Origin: an uncultured Eubacteriales bacterium
GTDB taxonomy: Bacteria > Bacillota > Clostridia > Christensenellales > Aristaeellaceae
Direction: 5' to 3'
Assembly (NCBI GenBank): GCA_900542395.1
Contig: UQNM01000028.1
Span: forward strand, 1 to 30,438
Length of the DNA stretch: 30,438 nt
Made by a program: the position numbers and the translations under genes. Below are positions 1-7,857 of the stretch, piece after piece. Each line of letters opens with the position of its first letter. The first letter of the stretch is position 1. Below the pieces are notes generated by a model. The model made no database searches, had not been told where the DNA came from, and saw only the letters and a program-made list of their open reading frames with translations.

Positions 1-27
1 TCAGCGATTCTTTCCTTTGCGGAAAGG

Positions 28-61
28 GCTATTCTCCCCCTTCGGGGGAGAATAGCTTTTT
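28..61 (+). terminator. Rho-independent terminator of a gene left of the window
   Basis: A perfect 13-bp stem (28-40 with 44-56) closes on a TTC loop and is followed by five T. A smaller hairpin (about 12-25) lies just before it. No gene in the window feeds it, so it probably ends a plus-strand transcript that starts outside the window. Confidence 0.85.
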
Positions 62-180
62 GTCTACAGTCTGACGCGATTTATCATCGCCTGTTTCCAC
101 TGTAACACTTGAAGGGGGGCGCGTCAAGGGAAAATGAAAAACTTTGCCGCATCCTCCGCCCGCCCAGTCCACAAAACGAT

Positions 181-208
181 TTGCATAATGTGCATGATGT
201 GATATACT
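181..208 (+). promoter_or_regulatory. Sigma-A promoter of the GtrII-type gene
   Basis: TTGCAT (181-186), a 16-nt spacer and TATACT (203-208), preceded by TG one base upstream of the -10 (extended -10). Transcription should begin near 215. This places the SD-like TAGGAG at 211-216 at or upstream of the transcript start and argues against the ATG at 222. Confidence 0.7.
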
Positions 209-253
209 AATAGGAGATATCATGCCATTTTGTTTAGTTGTGAGGACGTCATC

Positions 254-1762
254 ATGTCTTTTTCATTTTCCCGCTCCAATGTGCGTCGCGTACTGGTTTA
301 TACCGCCGTTTTCTTTTTTCTCGCACACGGATTTCGGTTTCTTGCGCCGAATTTTTCAGATGATTCGCTCCTGATCTCGCAAACCGAAAACACCGATTGG
401 CAAATCTCGCTCGGCCGTTTCATGCAGCCGATCTATTGGCGCATCCGCGGCGATATCCCCGTTCCATCGGTCATCGGGTTTCTGTCGTATTTCTTTCTGG
501 CCTGCGCCACATGCGTCGTTTGTTCGCTGCTCGGCCTTACCCGCCGTTCTTCCTTGCTGATGCTCTGTATGGCATTGACCGGCAACGCCACCTTCGCCAT
601 CGCCAATTCTTCTTATATTTCGTGGACGGACGTTTACATGCTGTCCTTCCTGTGCTGTGCGCTCTGCGTCTATGTCACCGCGAAATATCGTTTTGGTTTT
701 TTAGGCGGGGCGCCGATTCTGTTTGCGGGGCTTGGGCTGTATCAAAGTTATCTTGAAACCGCCATCGTTCTGTTTTTGCTTGTTTTGATTCGGATGACGC
801 TTGAAAAGCAGACCCTTCTCAACGTCATCCTTTTCGGTTTGAAAGCGCTTTTCGTCCTGTTGACCGCGCTTTTGCTCTATGCAGCCGTCTATTCCCTTTC
901 TCTGCGTCTGACCGGCATACAGGCGCAATCCGCCTACAACGGTTTGGCCTCCGTCGGAAAATACGACGATTTGAGCAGCATGCTTCGCCTGTTGGGCGAA
1001 ACCTATCTATATCCGTTTCAGTATTTGTTCCGGCCGGAAAGCCATCTGCCTCATGTGGTCAGCACGCTCTATTTGTTTCTCCTGGCCGTCAGCTTTTTTG
1101 AACTCGTCCAAACTGCGCAGCGCAGATGCATGGATATATCCCGCCTTCTTTTTCTTCTGGCGTTTACGCTGCTGCTCCCGCTTGGGCTGAACGCTGTTTA
1201 TTTCATTTCAAAAGGGATCACATATGCGCTGACTTTCTATGCCTTCTTTCTGATGGCGGCGCTTCCACTGATGCTGCTGGAGTATGGCGGAGCAAGGTTA
1301 TGCCTGCGTTACGCCGTTTCGTTTTCCTTTGTCATCATTTACGGATGCAGCCTTGTCTTTTCCTCTCAGCTCTACACGCTGCGTGAATTGGAATTTCGTT
1401 CGACCCTTTCACTCGTGACCCGCGTGCTCAATCGGGTCGAGTTGACAGACGGCTATGTTGCCGGTGAAACGTCCGTTGTATTCGCCGGCAACTTATACAA
1501 TTCGCCGCTGTTGTTTAAGCGCCCCGGTTTTGAATCATCCTTTACCCATACCACCTATGCCCTGACTTATGAAAGCACCTATGCGCCTTATTTCAATCAG
1601 GTGCTCGGTTATCGCGTCGCTTTGCCGGACGAAGAAGAACGCGCTCGGTTCGCAAACCGCGCCGATGTGCGCGCCATGCCCGTCTTCCCTGCGGAGGAGA
1701 GCATCCAGATGATCGACGGCGTGCTGGTCGTGCATATCGGAAAGCAGCACCTCATTCCATAA
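254..1762 (+). CDS. GtrII-like polytopic membrane glucosyltransferase
   Basis: A 502-aa polytopic membrane protein resembling the glucosyltransferase GtrII family (Glucos_trans_II), whose members transfer glucosyl groups to surface polymers using lipid-linked donors outside the membrane. Visible are an N-terminal membrane segment, an acidic FSDDSLLI motif in the first external loop, a following LGRFMQPIYW stretch typical of the family, about ten further hydrophobic segments, and a hydrophilic C-terminal domain of roughly 120 residues. I chose the ATG at 254 because GAGG lies 8 nt upstream and the promoter ends at 208; an in-frame TTG at 230 is possible. The gene stands alone between a terminator and convergent glmS. 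Its codons are plainly more AT-rich than neighbouring genes, which may mean acquisition. The acceptor and sugar cannot be read from the sequence. Confidence 0.7.
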   Translation: MSFSFSRSNVRRVLVYTAVFFFLAHGFRFLAPNFSDDSLLISQTENTDWQISLGRFMQPIYWRIRGDIPVPSVIGFLSYFFLACATCVVCSLLGLTRRSSLLMLCMALTGNATFAIANSSYISWTDVYMLSFLCCALCVYVTAKYRFGFLGGAPILFAGLGLYQSYLETAIVLFLLVLIRMTLEKQTLLNVILFGLKALFVLLTALLLYAAVYSLSLRLTGIQAQSAYNGLASVGKYDDLSSMLRLLGETYLYPFQYLFRPESHLPHVVSTLYLFLLAVSFFELVQTAQRRCMDISRLLFLLAFTLLLPLGLNAVYFISKGITYALTFYAFFLMAALPLMLLEYGGARLCLRYAVSFSFVIIYGCSLVFSSQLYTLRELEFRSTLSLVTRVLNRVELTDGYVAGETSVVFAGNLYNSPLLFKRPGFESSFTHTTYALTYESTYAPYFNQVLGYRVALPDEEERARFANRADVRAMPVFPAEESIQMIDGVLVVHIGKQHLIP

Positions 1763-1794
1763 TCTTTCCATCCTTCTTTTGTACAATCGCCTGA

Positions 1795-1828
1795 AAATGC
1801 CGCCCGGTTCTACAGCCGAGCGGCATTT
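1795..1828. terminator. Bidirectional terminator between convergent genes
   Basis: A 9-bp stem, AAATGCCGC (1795-1803) with GCGGCATTT (1820-1828), has A-rich and T-rich flanks. It lies between the GtrII-type gene (plus) and glmS (minus) and can serve both. Confidence 0.7.
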
Positions 1829-1845
1829 CATTGATATCAAACCTT

Positions 1846-3732
1846 TTATTCCACCGTGACGCTCTTCGCGAGGTTACGCGGCTTATCCACGTCGAGCCCC
1901 TTGGCGCAGCTGATGTAATAGGCCAGAAGCTGGAGCGGCACGACAGCCAGCGAGGTGGTCAGCAGCGGATCGGTTCGCGGCACATAGACCGTGAAATTCA
2001 CGGTATCCTCGATGGCGTATTGGCCGTAGGTCGTCAGGCCGAACAGGCTTGCGCCGCGGCTGCGCACCTCCACCATGTTGGAAACCTCTTTTTCAAACAG
2101 CTCCGGCTGGGTCGCGACGGCGACGACGAGCACCCCGTCCTCAATCAGGCTGATCGTGCCATGCTTCAATTCACCGGCGGCATAGGCCTCCGAATGGATG
2201 TAGCTGATTTCCTTCAGCTTGAGGCTTCCCTCCATGCTGATGGCGTAATCCAGCCCGCGGCCGATGAAGAACACATCCTTGCAGGCGGCCATCTTGTTGG
2301 CGTACCACTGCACGCGCTCCTTGTCGGAGAGCACACGCTCAATCTGATCCGGCAGGGCGAGCATCGCGTCAATCAGCGCCTCGCGGCGCGCCGGGGTGAT
2401 CTGCCCGCGCACTTCGGCCATATGCACGGCGATCAGATACAGCGCCGCGAGCTGGGTGGAATACGCCTTGGTCGTCGCGACGGCGATTTCCGGCCCCGCC
2501 CAAGTGTAGATCACGCTGTCCGCCTCGCGCGCGATGGAGGAACCGACGACGTTGACCACCGCCAGCGTCCGCACGCCGCGCTCCTTGCACAGGCGCAGCG
2601 CGGCCAGGCTGTCGGCCGTTTCGCCGCTCTGGCTGATGATGATGACCAGCCCGCTTTCCTCCAGAATCGGGTCGCGGTAGCGAAATTCGCTCGCCAGATC
2701 GACCTCACAGGGGACGCGCGCCGCCTTTTCAAGGACGTAGCGCGCCGCCATGCCGACGTGGTACGCCGAGCCGCAGCCGATGAGATACACGCGGGAGACG
2801 GAGGCGAAATCCTCGTCCGTCAGCCCGGTTTCGCTCAGGTCGATATACCGTTCGCCGCTCTCGTTTTCCTTGATGCGCGGGGAGAGCGTGTCGCGCACGG
2901 CGCGCGGCTGCTCGTGGATCTCCTTCATCATAAAATGCTCGTAGCCGTCCTTTTCGGCGGCGGCGGCGTCCCACTTGATCTCCACAAACGGCTTTTCGAT
3001 TTCCTCGCAGTCGATGTTATAGACGTGCAGCTCGTCGCGGGTGAGGCAGGCGATTTCCTGATTGTCGATGTAGACGACACTGCGCGTGTAATTCAGCACG
3101 GCGGGCACGTCGGAGGCGATCATGTGCCCCTGATACTCGCCGTCGCAGCGCCCAAGGATCAGCGGGCTGTCCTTGCGGGCGGCGTAAATCACGCCGGGCT
3201 GATCGCCGAAGAGGATCCCCAGCGCGTAGCTGCCGCGCACGCGGATCATCATGTTGCGAATCGCGTCGAGCGCGCGGGCGCGGGGATCGCTCTCCCGCTT
3301 GGCCGCCTCGGCATAATAGCTGTCCAGCAGCGCGGCGGCGACCTCGGTATCCGTCTGCGAGGCGAACGTGTAGCCCTTTTTGAGCAGGGATTCCTTGATC
3401 TCCTGATAGTTTTCGATGATGCCGTTGTGCACGATCACCACGCGCTTTTCGCGGGTATACTGCGGATGCGCGTTGACGGTGCTCGGCTCGCCGTGGGTCG
3501 CCCAGCGGGTGTGGCCGATGCCGCAGAGGCCGTGCACGGCGTTGCCGGAATCGGTCATCTCCATCAGGTTTTTGAGGCGGCCCTTGGCCTTGACGACCTC
3601 GATATGTTCGTTGGCCTCGTCGCGCACGGCCAGACCGGCCGAGTCATAGCCGCGGTATTCGAGCTTTGACAGCCCGGAAAGCAAAATCGGGGCAGCCTGC
3701 TTGACGCCGACATAGCCGACAATTCCGCACAT
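1846..3732 (-). CDS. glmS: Glutamine-fructose-6-phosphate aminotransferase (isomerizing)
   Basis: 628 aa. GlmS converts fructose-6-P and glutamine to glucosamine-6-P and glutamate in the cytoplasm, the first committed step to UDP-GlcNAc. The N-terminal Ntn-type glutaminase starts MCGIVGYVG, with Cys2 as the nucleophile after Met removal, and carries HTRWATHG at 74-81. Two SIS domains follow, with SQSGETADS at 367-375, and the family's ring-opening segment KEISYIHSEAY in the second. The protein ends in the characteristic KSVTVE. GGAGG lies 7 nt before the ATG. It is slightly longer than the usual 600-610 residues. The 130 bp upstream hold a dispersed palindromic repeat. I found no glmS ribozyme core there, so the best-known control of this gene in Bacillota appears to be missing. 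Same strand as, and downstream of, glnN, which makes its glutamine. Confidence 0.97.
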   Translation of the reverse strand: MCGIVGYVGVKQAAPILLSGLSKLEYRGYDSAGLAVRDEANEHIEVVKAKGRLKNLMEMTDSGNAVHGLCGIGHTRWATHGEPSTVNAHPQYTREKRVVIVHNGIIENYQEIKESLLKKGYTFASQTDTEVAAALLDSYYAEAAKRESDPRARALDAIRNMMIRVRGSYALGILFGDQPGVIYAARKDSPLILGRCDGEYQGHMIASDVPAVLNYTRSVVYIDNQEIACLTRDELHVYNIDCEEIEKPFVEIKWDAAAAEKDGYEHFMMKEIHEQPRAVRDTLSPRIKENESGERYIDLSETGLTDEDFASVSRVYLIGCGSAYHVGMAARYVLEKAARVPCEVDLASEFRYRDPILEESGLVIIISQSGETADSLAALRLCKERGVRTLAVVNVVGSSIAREADSVIYTWAGPEIAVATTKAYSTQLAALYLIAVHMAEVRGQITPARREALIDAMLALPDQIERVLSDKERVQWYANKMAACKDVFFIGRGLDYAISMEGSLKLKEISYIHSEAYAAGELKHGTISLIEDGVLVVAVATQPELFEKEVSNMVEVRSRGASLFGLTTYGQYAIEDTVNFTVYVPRTDPLLTTSLAVVPLQLLAYYISCAKGLDVDKPRNLAKSVTVE

Positions 3733-3805
3733 GATTTTTCCTCCTTACACAGGGCGTTTCCCCCGTCGCCCTTCGAAAACCTCGGGCGAAAAACAGATTT
3801 GGGTG

Positions 3806-3854
3806 GGAAGTCCAGAAACCTCAGGTTTCTGGCGGGGTTTGGGGCAGCGCCCCA
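3806..3854. repeat. Dispersed palindromic repeat, family A, copy 1
   Basis: This 49-bp element lies between glnN and glmS. It contains a 9-bp stem with a TCA loop (CCAGAAACC/GGTTTCTGG, 3812-3832) and a second small palindrome (TGGGGC...GCCCCA, ending 3854). Nearly the same sequence occurs inverted at 19454-19503, and a related half near 28385. The hairpins could also end glnN transcripts. Confidence 0.8.
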
Positions 3855-3862
3855 ACGTTCCC

Positions 3863-5965
3863 TTACACGTTAAACAGCAAATCCCCATAGGTCGGCATCG
3901 GCCAGAGCCTGCCGTCCACGATCATTTCCAGATGATCGACCGGGGCGCGGAGCACCTCCATCGCCGGGCAGATCACGTCGTGCGCATAGCGCGCCTGTTC
4001 CGCCCCGGTGAGCGCGGCGGCCTTCTCCTGCTTGGCGCGAAGATCGGCCAGCGCGTCGCCGGCCTGACGCAGAAGCACGTTGACGCGGGTGAGCAGCTCC
4101 TTCTGCACGGAAGCATCCACGCCGAGCGATTCCACCTCGCGCGCGGCGCGCGCCAGCTCGCCGGTGTAGCGCACGACGGCGGGCACGATATCCTTCCCCG
4201 CCATGTCGATCATCGTCAGCGCCTCGATGTTGATCGTCTTGGCGTACAGCTCGTAGGATACGTCCGCGCGGGCGCGCAGTTCCTTCTCGGTGAACACGCC
4301 CTGATGCGCGAACAGCGCGACGGAAGCGGGCTTCACCAGCTCCGGCACGGCGTCCACCATGCTCCGCAAGTTCGGCAGGCCGCGGCGCGTCGCCTCCGCC
4401 ACCCATTCGTCGGTATATCCGTTGCCGTTGAAGATGATGCGCTGGTGCGCGGTCATTTCGCGGCGGATGAGCGCGTGCAGCGCGGTTTCAAAATCCTCCG
4501 CCTTTTCCAGCTCGTCGGCAAACGCGCCGAAGGCCTCGGCCGCGATGGTGTTGAGCACGGTGTTCGCATCGGCGATGCAGCCGGAGGACGGCACCATGCG
4601 GAATTCAAACTTGTTGCCCGTGAAGGCGAAGGGCGAGGTGCGGTTGCGGTCGGTCGCGTCGCGGCGGATGAACGGCAGGGTCGAAACGCCCACGCGCATG
4701 ATGGATGCGGAGGGCACGGTTTCCTCGCTGCCGCGGATGATGTGATCCACCACGGCGGTGAGCTGGTCGCCCAGGAACATGGATATGATCGCGGGCGGCG
4801 CTTCGTTCGCGCCGAGGCGATGGTCGTTGCCGGGATTGGCGGCGCTCATGCGCAGAAGCCCGGCGTGCTCATCCACCGCCTTCATCATCGCGGCGAGCAC
4901 GAGCAGGAACATCCAGTTTTTCTGCGGATCGCGCCCCGGTTCGAGCAGGTTGTGGCCGGTGTCCGTCGTCAGCGACCAGTTGTTGTGCTTGCCGCTTCCG
5001 TTGACCCCCGCGAAGGGTTTTTCATGCAGCAGGCATACCAGCCCGTGGCGCAGGGCAACCTTTTTCATGACGTTCATCACGAGCATGTTTTCATCCGTCG
5101 CCACGTTGGTGGTGTTGTAGATGGGCGCAAGCTCATGCTGCGCGGGCGCGGCCTCGTTGTGCTCCGTCTTGGCCGGGATGCCGAGCTTCCACAGCTCGAT
5201 ATCCAGATCCTTCATGTAGTTGCTCACACGTTCCTTGATCGCGCCGAAGTAGTGATCCTCCATCTCCTGCCCCTTGGGCGGCATCGCGCCGAAAAGCGTC
5301 CGCCCGGTGAAGATGAGATCCTTGCGCTTCAGATAGGTTTCGCGATCGACGATGAAATATTCCTGCTCCGGGCCGACGGATGTGGTCACGCGCTGGGTCA
5401 GGTTATCGCCGAAAAGGCGGCAGATGCGCACGGCCTGACGGCTGACGGCCTCCATCGAGCGCAGCAGCGGCGTTTTCTGGTCGAGCGCCTCGCCGTTGTA
5501 GCCGCAGAACGCCGTGGGGATGCACAGCGTTTTGGTGTCGCCGTTGTCGTAGAGAAACGCGGGGCTGGTGATATCCCAGACGGTGTAGCCGCGCGCCTCG
5601 AACGTGGCGCGGATGCCGCCGGAGGGGAAGGAGGAAGCGTCCGGCTCGCCGCGAATCAATTCCTTGCCGCGCAGCTCCATGATGACGCTGCCGTCCTTCT
5701 GCGGGCTGATGAAGGAATCGTGCTTTTCGGCGGTGGTGCCGGTCAGCGGCTGGAACCAGTGGGTGTAATGCGTAGCGCCCTGCTCAATCGCCCACGCCTT
5801 CATGGCGCTGGCGGTCGCGTCCGCCACGGCGGGGTCAAGCTCCTCGCCGGTCGCTATGCTGGCGGCAAGCCGTTTGTAAATCTCTCTGGGCAGGCGCGCG
5901 CGCATCTCCTTATCGGAAAAAACGCTGCTGCCGTAAAGCGACGGAATATCCAGATATTCGCTCAT
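3863..5965 (-). CDS. glnN: Type III glutamine synthetase
   Basis: 700 aa, the usual size of the GSIII family. The dodecameric cytoplasmic enzyme makes glutamine from glutamate, ammonia and ATP. Active-site blocks seen are GPEQEYF at 198-204 (metal-binding glutamates), NEAAPAQHELAPI at 270-282, NGSGKHNNWSL at 322-332 (glutamate-binding loop), and RNRTSPFAFTGNKFEFR at 440-456 (ATP/phosphate arginines). The start is the ATG at 5965, with AAGGAG at a good distance; the frame stays open upstream to 6061 but without a ribosome site. GSIII differs greatly from GlnA in size and is known from Bacteroidota, cyanobacteria and some Clostridia. Its downstream neighbour glmS uses the product. Confidence 0.97.
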   Translation of the reverse strand: MSEYLDIPSLYGSSVFSDKEMRARLPREIYKRLAASIATGEELDPAVADATASAMKAWAIEQGATHYTHWFQPLTGTTAEKHDSFISPQKDGSVIMELRGKELIRGEPDASSFPSGGIRATFEARGYTVWDITSPAFLYDNGDTKTLCIPTAFCGYNGEALDQKTPLLRSMEAVSRQAVRICRLFGDNLTQRVTTSVGPEQEYFIVDRETYLKRKDLIFTGRTLFGAMPPKGQEMEDHYFGAIKERVSNYMKDLDIELWKLGIPAKTEHNEAAPAQHELAPIYNTTNVATDENMLVMNVMKKVALRHGLVCLLHEKPFAGVNGSGKHNNWSLTTDTGHNLLEPGRDPQKNWMFLLVLAAMMKAVDEHAGLLRMSAANPGNDHRLGANEAPPAIISMFLGDQLTAVVDHIIRGSEETVPSASIMRVGVSTLPFIRRDATDRNRTSPFAFTGNKFEFRMVPSSGCIADANTVLNTIAAEAFGAFADELEKAEDFETALHALIRREMTAHQRIIFNGNGYTDEWVAEATRRGLPNLRSMVDAVPELVKPASVALFAHQGVFTEKELRARADVSYELYAKTINIEALTMIDMAGKDIVPAVVRYTGELARAAREVESLGVDASVQKELLTRVNVLLRQAGDALADLRAKQEKAAALTGAEQARYAHDVICPAMEVLRAPVDHLEMIVDGRLWPMPTYGDLLFNV

Positions 5966-6369
5966 GCGTGCTCTCCTTGGGCCGTATTTCTCCCGCGCTC
6001 CCATCGGCGCCGGGAGGGATGCATACCGTATTACAATACACCATTCGACCCGAAATTGCAATTAAGAAAAGCATTTCGGCCAAATCGTTTCGTTTTTTCG
6101 GTGTTTATGCCTTTTTTCTTTGGTTTTTGCGGCAGCTTTTGCCGCTGGTACTTTCTGTGCCGTCGTTTTTTATGCCGCAGGCCGTTTAGGCCGCCGCGTT
6201 TCCAGCATAAAATGAAAATGCCGCGCCCGTCTCGCTTTTTCAAAACGGATGACGCGCGCGGCGGCGGGCAAAATCATCTTGCGGCAGCGCGGACACATCG
6301 CCCCGCCCCGGCATAATCTGCCATCAGGCGGGTTCGCCGCCGCAAAGCCGAAAAAACGGAGGGATTCTC
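5966..6369. other. Divergent intergenic region between glnN and murA
   Basis: 404 bp without a convincing gene. The left 100 bp hold the glnN ribosome site and candidate promoter. The middle (about 6062-6240) is a T-rich stretch on the plus strand with a 6-bp hairpin at 6129-6145. The right part is GC-rich and ends with CGGAGG before murA. I see no clear murA promoter; a CATAAT near 6321 lacks a good -35 box. Confidence 0.5.
6033..6061 (-). promoter_or_regulatory. Candidate glnN promoter
   Basis: On the minus strand TTGCAA (6061-6056), 17 nt, then TATTGT (6038-6033), about 70 bp upstream of the glnN start. The -10 box matches only four of six consensus bases. Confidence 0.45.
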
Positions 6370-7617
6370 ATGGCGCATTATGCGGTTCGCGAAAGCCCGC
6401 CGCTGCGGGGAGAAATACCCATCAGCACATCCAAAAACGCGGTGCTGCCCATCATGTGCGGCGCGTTGCTGACCGGCGAGGACGTGCGCATCGAGCGCGT
6501 GCCCGAGCTGACGGATGTGAAGACGCTCTGCGCGCTGCTCGCGTCCTGCGGATGCAGCGTGAAAAAGGAAAGCGACGCGCTGGTTCTAAACGCGGGCGCG
6601 CTGCAAAATCCGCAGGATGAGGAGGATGTACGCAAGATGCGCGCCTCGGTGCTGGTGCTCGGGCCGCTGCTTTCCCGCCTCGGGGAGGCGCGGATTCCCC
6701 TGCCCGGCGGATGCGCCATCGGCCAGCGGCCGATTGATCAGCATCTCAAGGGCATGAGCGCGCTCGGCGCAAAGGTCAAATTTGACCACGGCGGCGTGAC
6801 GCTCTCCGGCCGCCTGCGCGGCGCGGTGATCTATCTGGATATGCCTTCCGTCGGCGCGACGGAAAACCTGCTGATGGCGGCGACGCTCGCCAGCGGCACG
6901 ACGCGCATCGAAAACGCGGCCAAGGAGCCGGAGATCGTCGATCTGGCGGCGTTTCTGAACGCGATGGGCGCGCGGATCTGCGGCGCGGGCACATCCACCA
7001 TCGTCATCGAGGGCGTTCGCGCGCTGCACGCCGTCAGTTGGCAGCCCATCAGCGACCGCATCGAGGCGGGCACGATGGCCTGCGCCTGCGCGATCACCGG
7101 GGGCGAGCTGCTGCTTTCCGGCGCGCGGGCGGAGCACCTGCGCTCGCTGCTCTTCAAGCTCAGCGAAGCGGGCATACATATCAAGGATACGCCGGGCGGG
7201 CTGATGGTCTTCGGCCGCGCCAAGCAGCCCTTTGAAATCCGCACGATGGTCTACCCCGGCTTCCCGACCGATTTGCAGGCCCCGATGATGGCCGTCGCCT
7301 GCAAAACGCCCGGCACAAGCGTATTTCTCGAAACGATTTTCGAAAACCGCTTCATGCATGCCGCCGAGCTTTCGCGCCTCGGCGCGCACATCCGGGTGGA
7401 AAACCGCGTCGCCGTCGTGGAGGGCACGCCGTATCTGACCGGCGCGCCGGTTCGCGCCACCGACCTGCGCGCGGGCGCGGCGCTGATTTTGGCCGGGCTC
7501 TGCGCCGAGGGCGAAACGCTGGTGGACGACTCCGGCGGGCACATCGAGCGCGGATATTGCGGCATTGAGGAAAAGCTGCGCGCCGTCGGCGGCCGCATCG
7601 AGCGCGTGGCTCTTTAG
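6370..7617 (+). CDS. murA: UDP-N-acetylglucosamine 1-carboxyvinyltransferase
   Basis: 415 aa. MurA transfers enolpyruvate from PEP to UDP-GlcNAc, the first committed step of peptidoglycan synthesis, in the cytoplasm. Key residues fall at the same numbers as in the E. coli enzyme: Lys22-Asn23 in SKNAVLPI and catalytic Cys115 in LPGGCAIGQRP. The usual fosfomycin target cysteine is therefore present. Also seen are DRIEAGT (229-235), PGFPTDLQ with Asp301 as the general-base candidate, ENRFMH, and TDLRAG with Arg367. CGGAGGG precedes the ATG by about 8 nt. Many Bacillota carry two paralogues (MurA and MurZ); this window cannot say which this is or whether another exists. A weak terminator-like hairpin follows. 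Confidence 0.96.
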   Translation: MAHYAVRESPPLRGEIPISTSKNAVLPIMCGALLTGEDVRIERVPELTDVKTLCALLASCGCSVKKESDALVLNAGALQNPQDEEDVRKMRASVLVLGPLLSRLGEARIPLPGGCAIGQRPIDQHLKGMSALGAKVKFDHGGVTLSGRLRGAVIYLDMPSVGATENLLMAATLASGTTRIENAAKEPEIVDLAAFLNAMGARICGAGTSTIVIEGVRALHAVSWQPISDRIEAGTMACACAITGGELLLSGARAEHLRSLLFKLSEAGIHIKDTPGGLMVFGRAKQPFEIRTMVYPGFPTDLQAPMMAVACKTPGTSVFLETIFENRFMHAAELSRLGAHIRVENRVAVVEGTPYLTGAPVRATDLRAGAALILAGLCAEGETLVDDSGGHIERGYCGIEEKLRAVGGRIERVAL

Positions 7618-7659
7618 GGTCTTTTTTCGCTGCCGAAGTCTGAAAACCGGCGATATGCT

Positions 7660-7690
7660 TCTCCTCCCGAAGGGAGGAGAGGCACTTTTA
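7660..7690 (+). terminator. Hairpin after murA, probable weak terminator
   Basis: TCTCCTCCC (7660-7668) pairs with GGGAGGAGA (7672-7680) around a GAA loop. Only four T follow a few bases later, so termination may be partial. Confidence 0.5.
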
Positions 7691-7719
7691 TCCTGTCGTT
7701 CTTCCCGCTTGCGGCGGCC

Positions 7720-7748
7720 TTGCAAAGCCATGGGGCTTGGTGTATAAT
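7720..7748 (+). promoter_or_regulatory. Strong sigma-A promoter of the MBOAT/SGNH operon
   Basis: TTGCAA (7720-7725), 17 nt, and a perfect TATAAT (7743-7748). Transcription near 7755 would leave a leader of about 100 nt that is AT-rich compared with its surroundings. The start at 7858 has AAGGAA upstream. Confidence 0.85.
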
Positions 7749-7857
7749 TCTATACGGGACAAGTTCGTTCTTCATTTATTTTTCTAAACAAATCTCAGAG
7801 ATTCGCCCGCGGCTGCGCGCACTCTTTAATTCTTTTATTGTAAGAAAGGAATCCGCC

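Noticed and set aside
29..223. 64-codon minus-strand frame at the left end
   Set aside because: It covers the promoter and terminator region of the plus-strand genes, has no ribosome site and no recognisable protein character.
222..374. ATG with TAGGAG upstream, 50-codon frame overlapping the start of the GtrII-type gene
   Set aside because: Out of frame with the gene, encodes nothing recognisable, and the extended -10 promoter places its ribosome site at or before the transcript start.
1831..3669. 612-codon open frame on the plus strand opposite glmS
   Set aside because: It lies antisense to an unmistakable glmS, has His/Asp/Arg/Ala-rich composition typical of GC-rich shadow frames, and has no ribosome site.
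3733..3862. glmS ribozyme/riboswitch upstream of glmS
   Set aside because: I looked for the conserved core before the start codon and found only the family A repeat and a plain ribosome site. A covariance-model search would settle it.
3731..6316. 861-codon open frame on the plus strand opposite glnN
   Set aside because: Shadow of glnN: low-complexity Gly/Arg/His/Val composition, no domain recognised, no ribosome site. Length alone is due to high GC.
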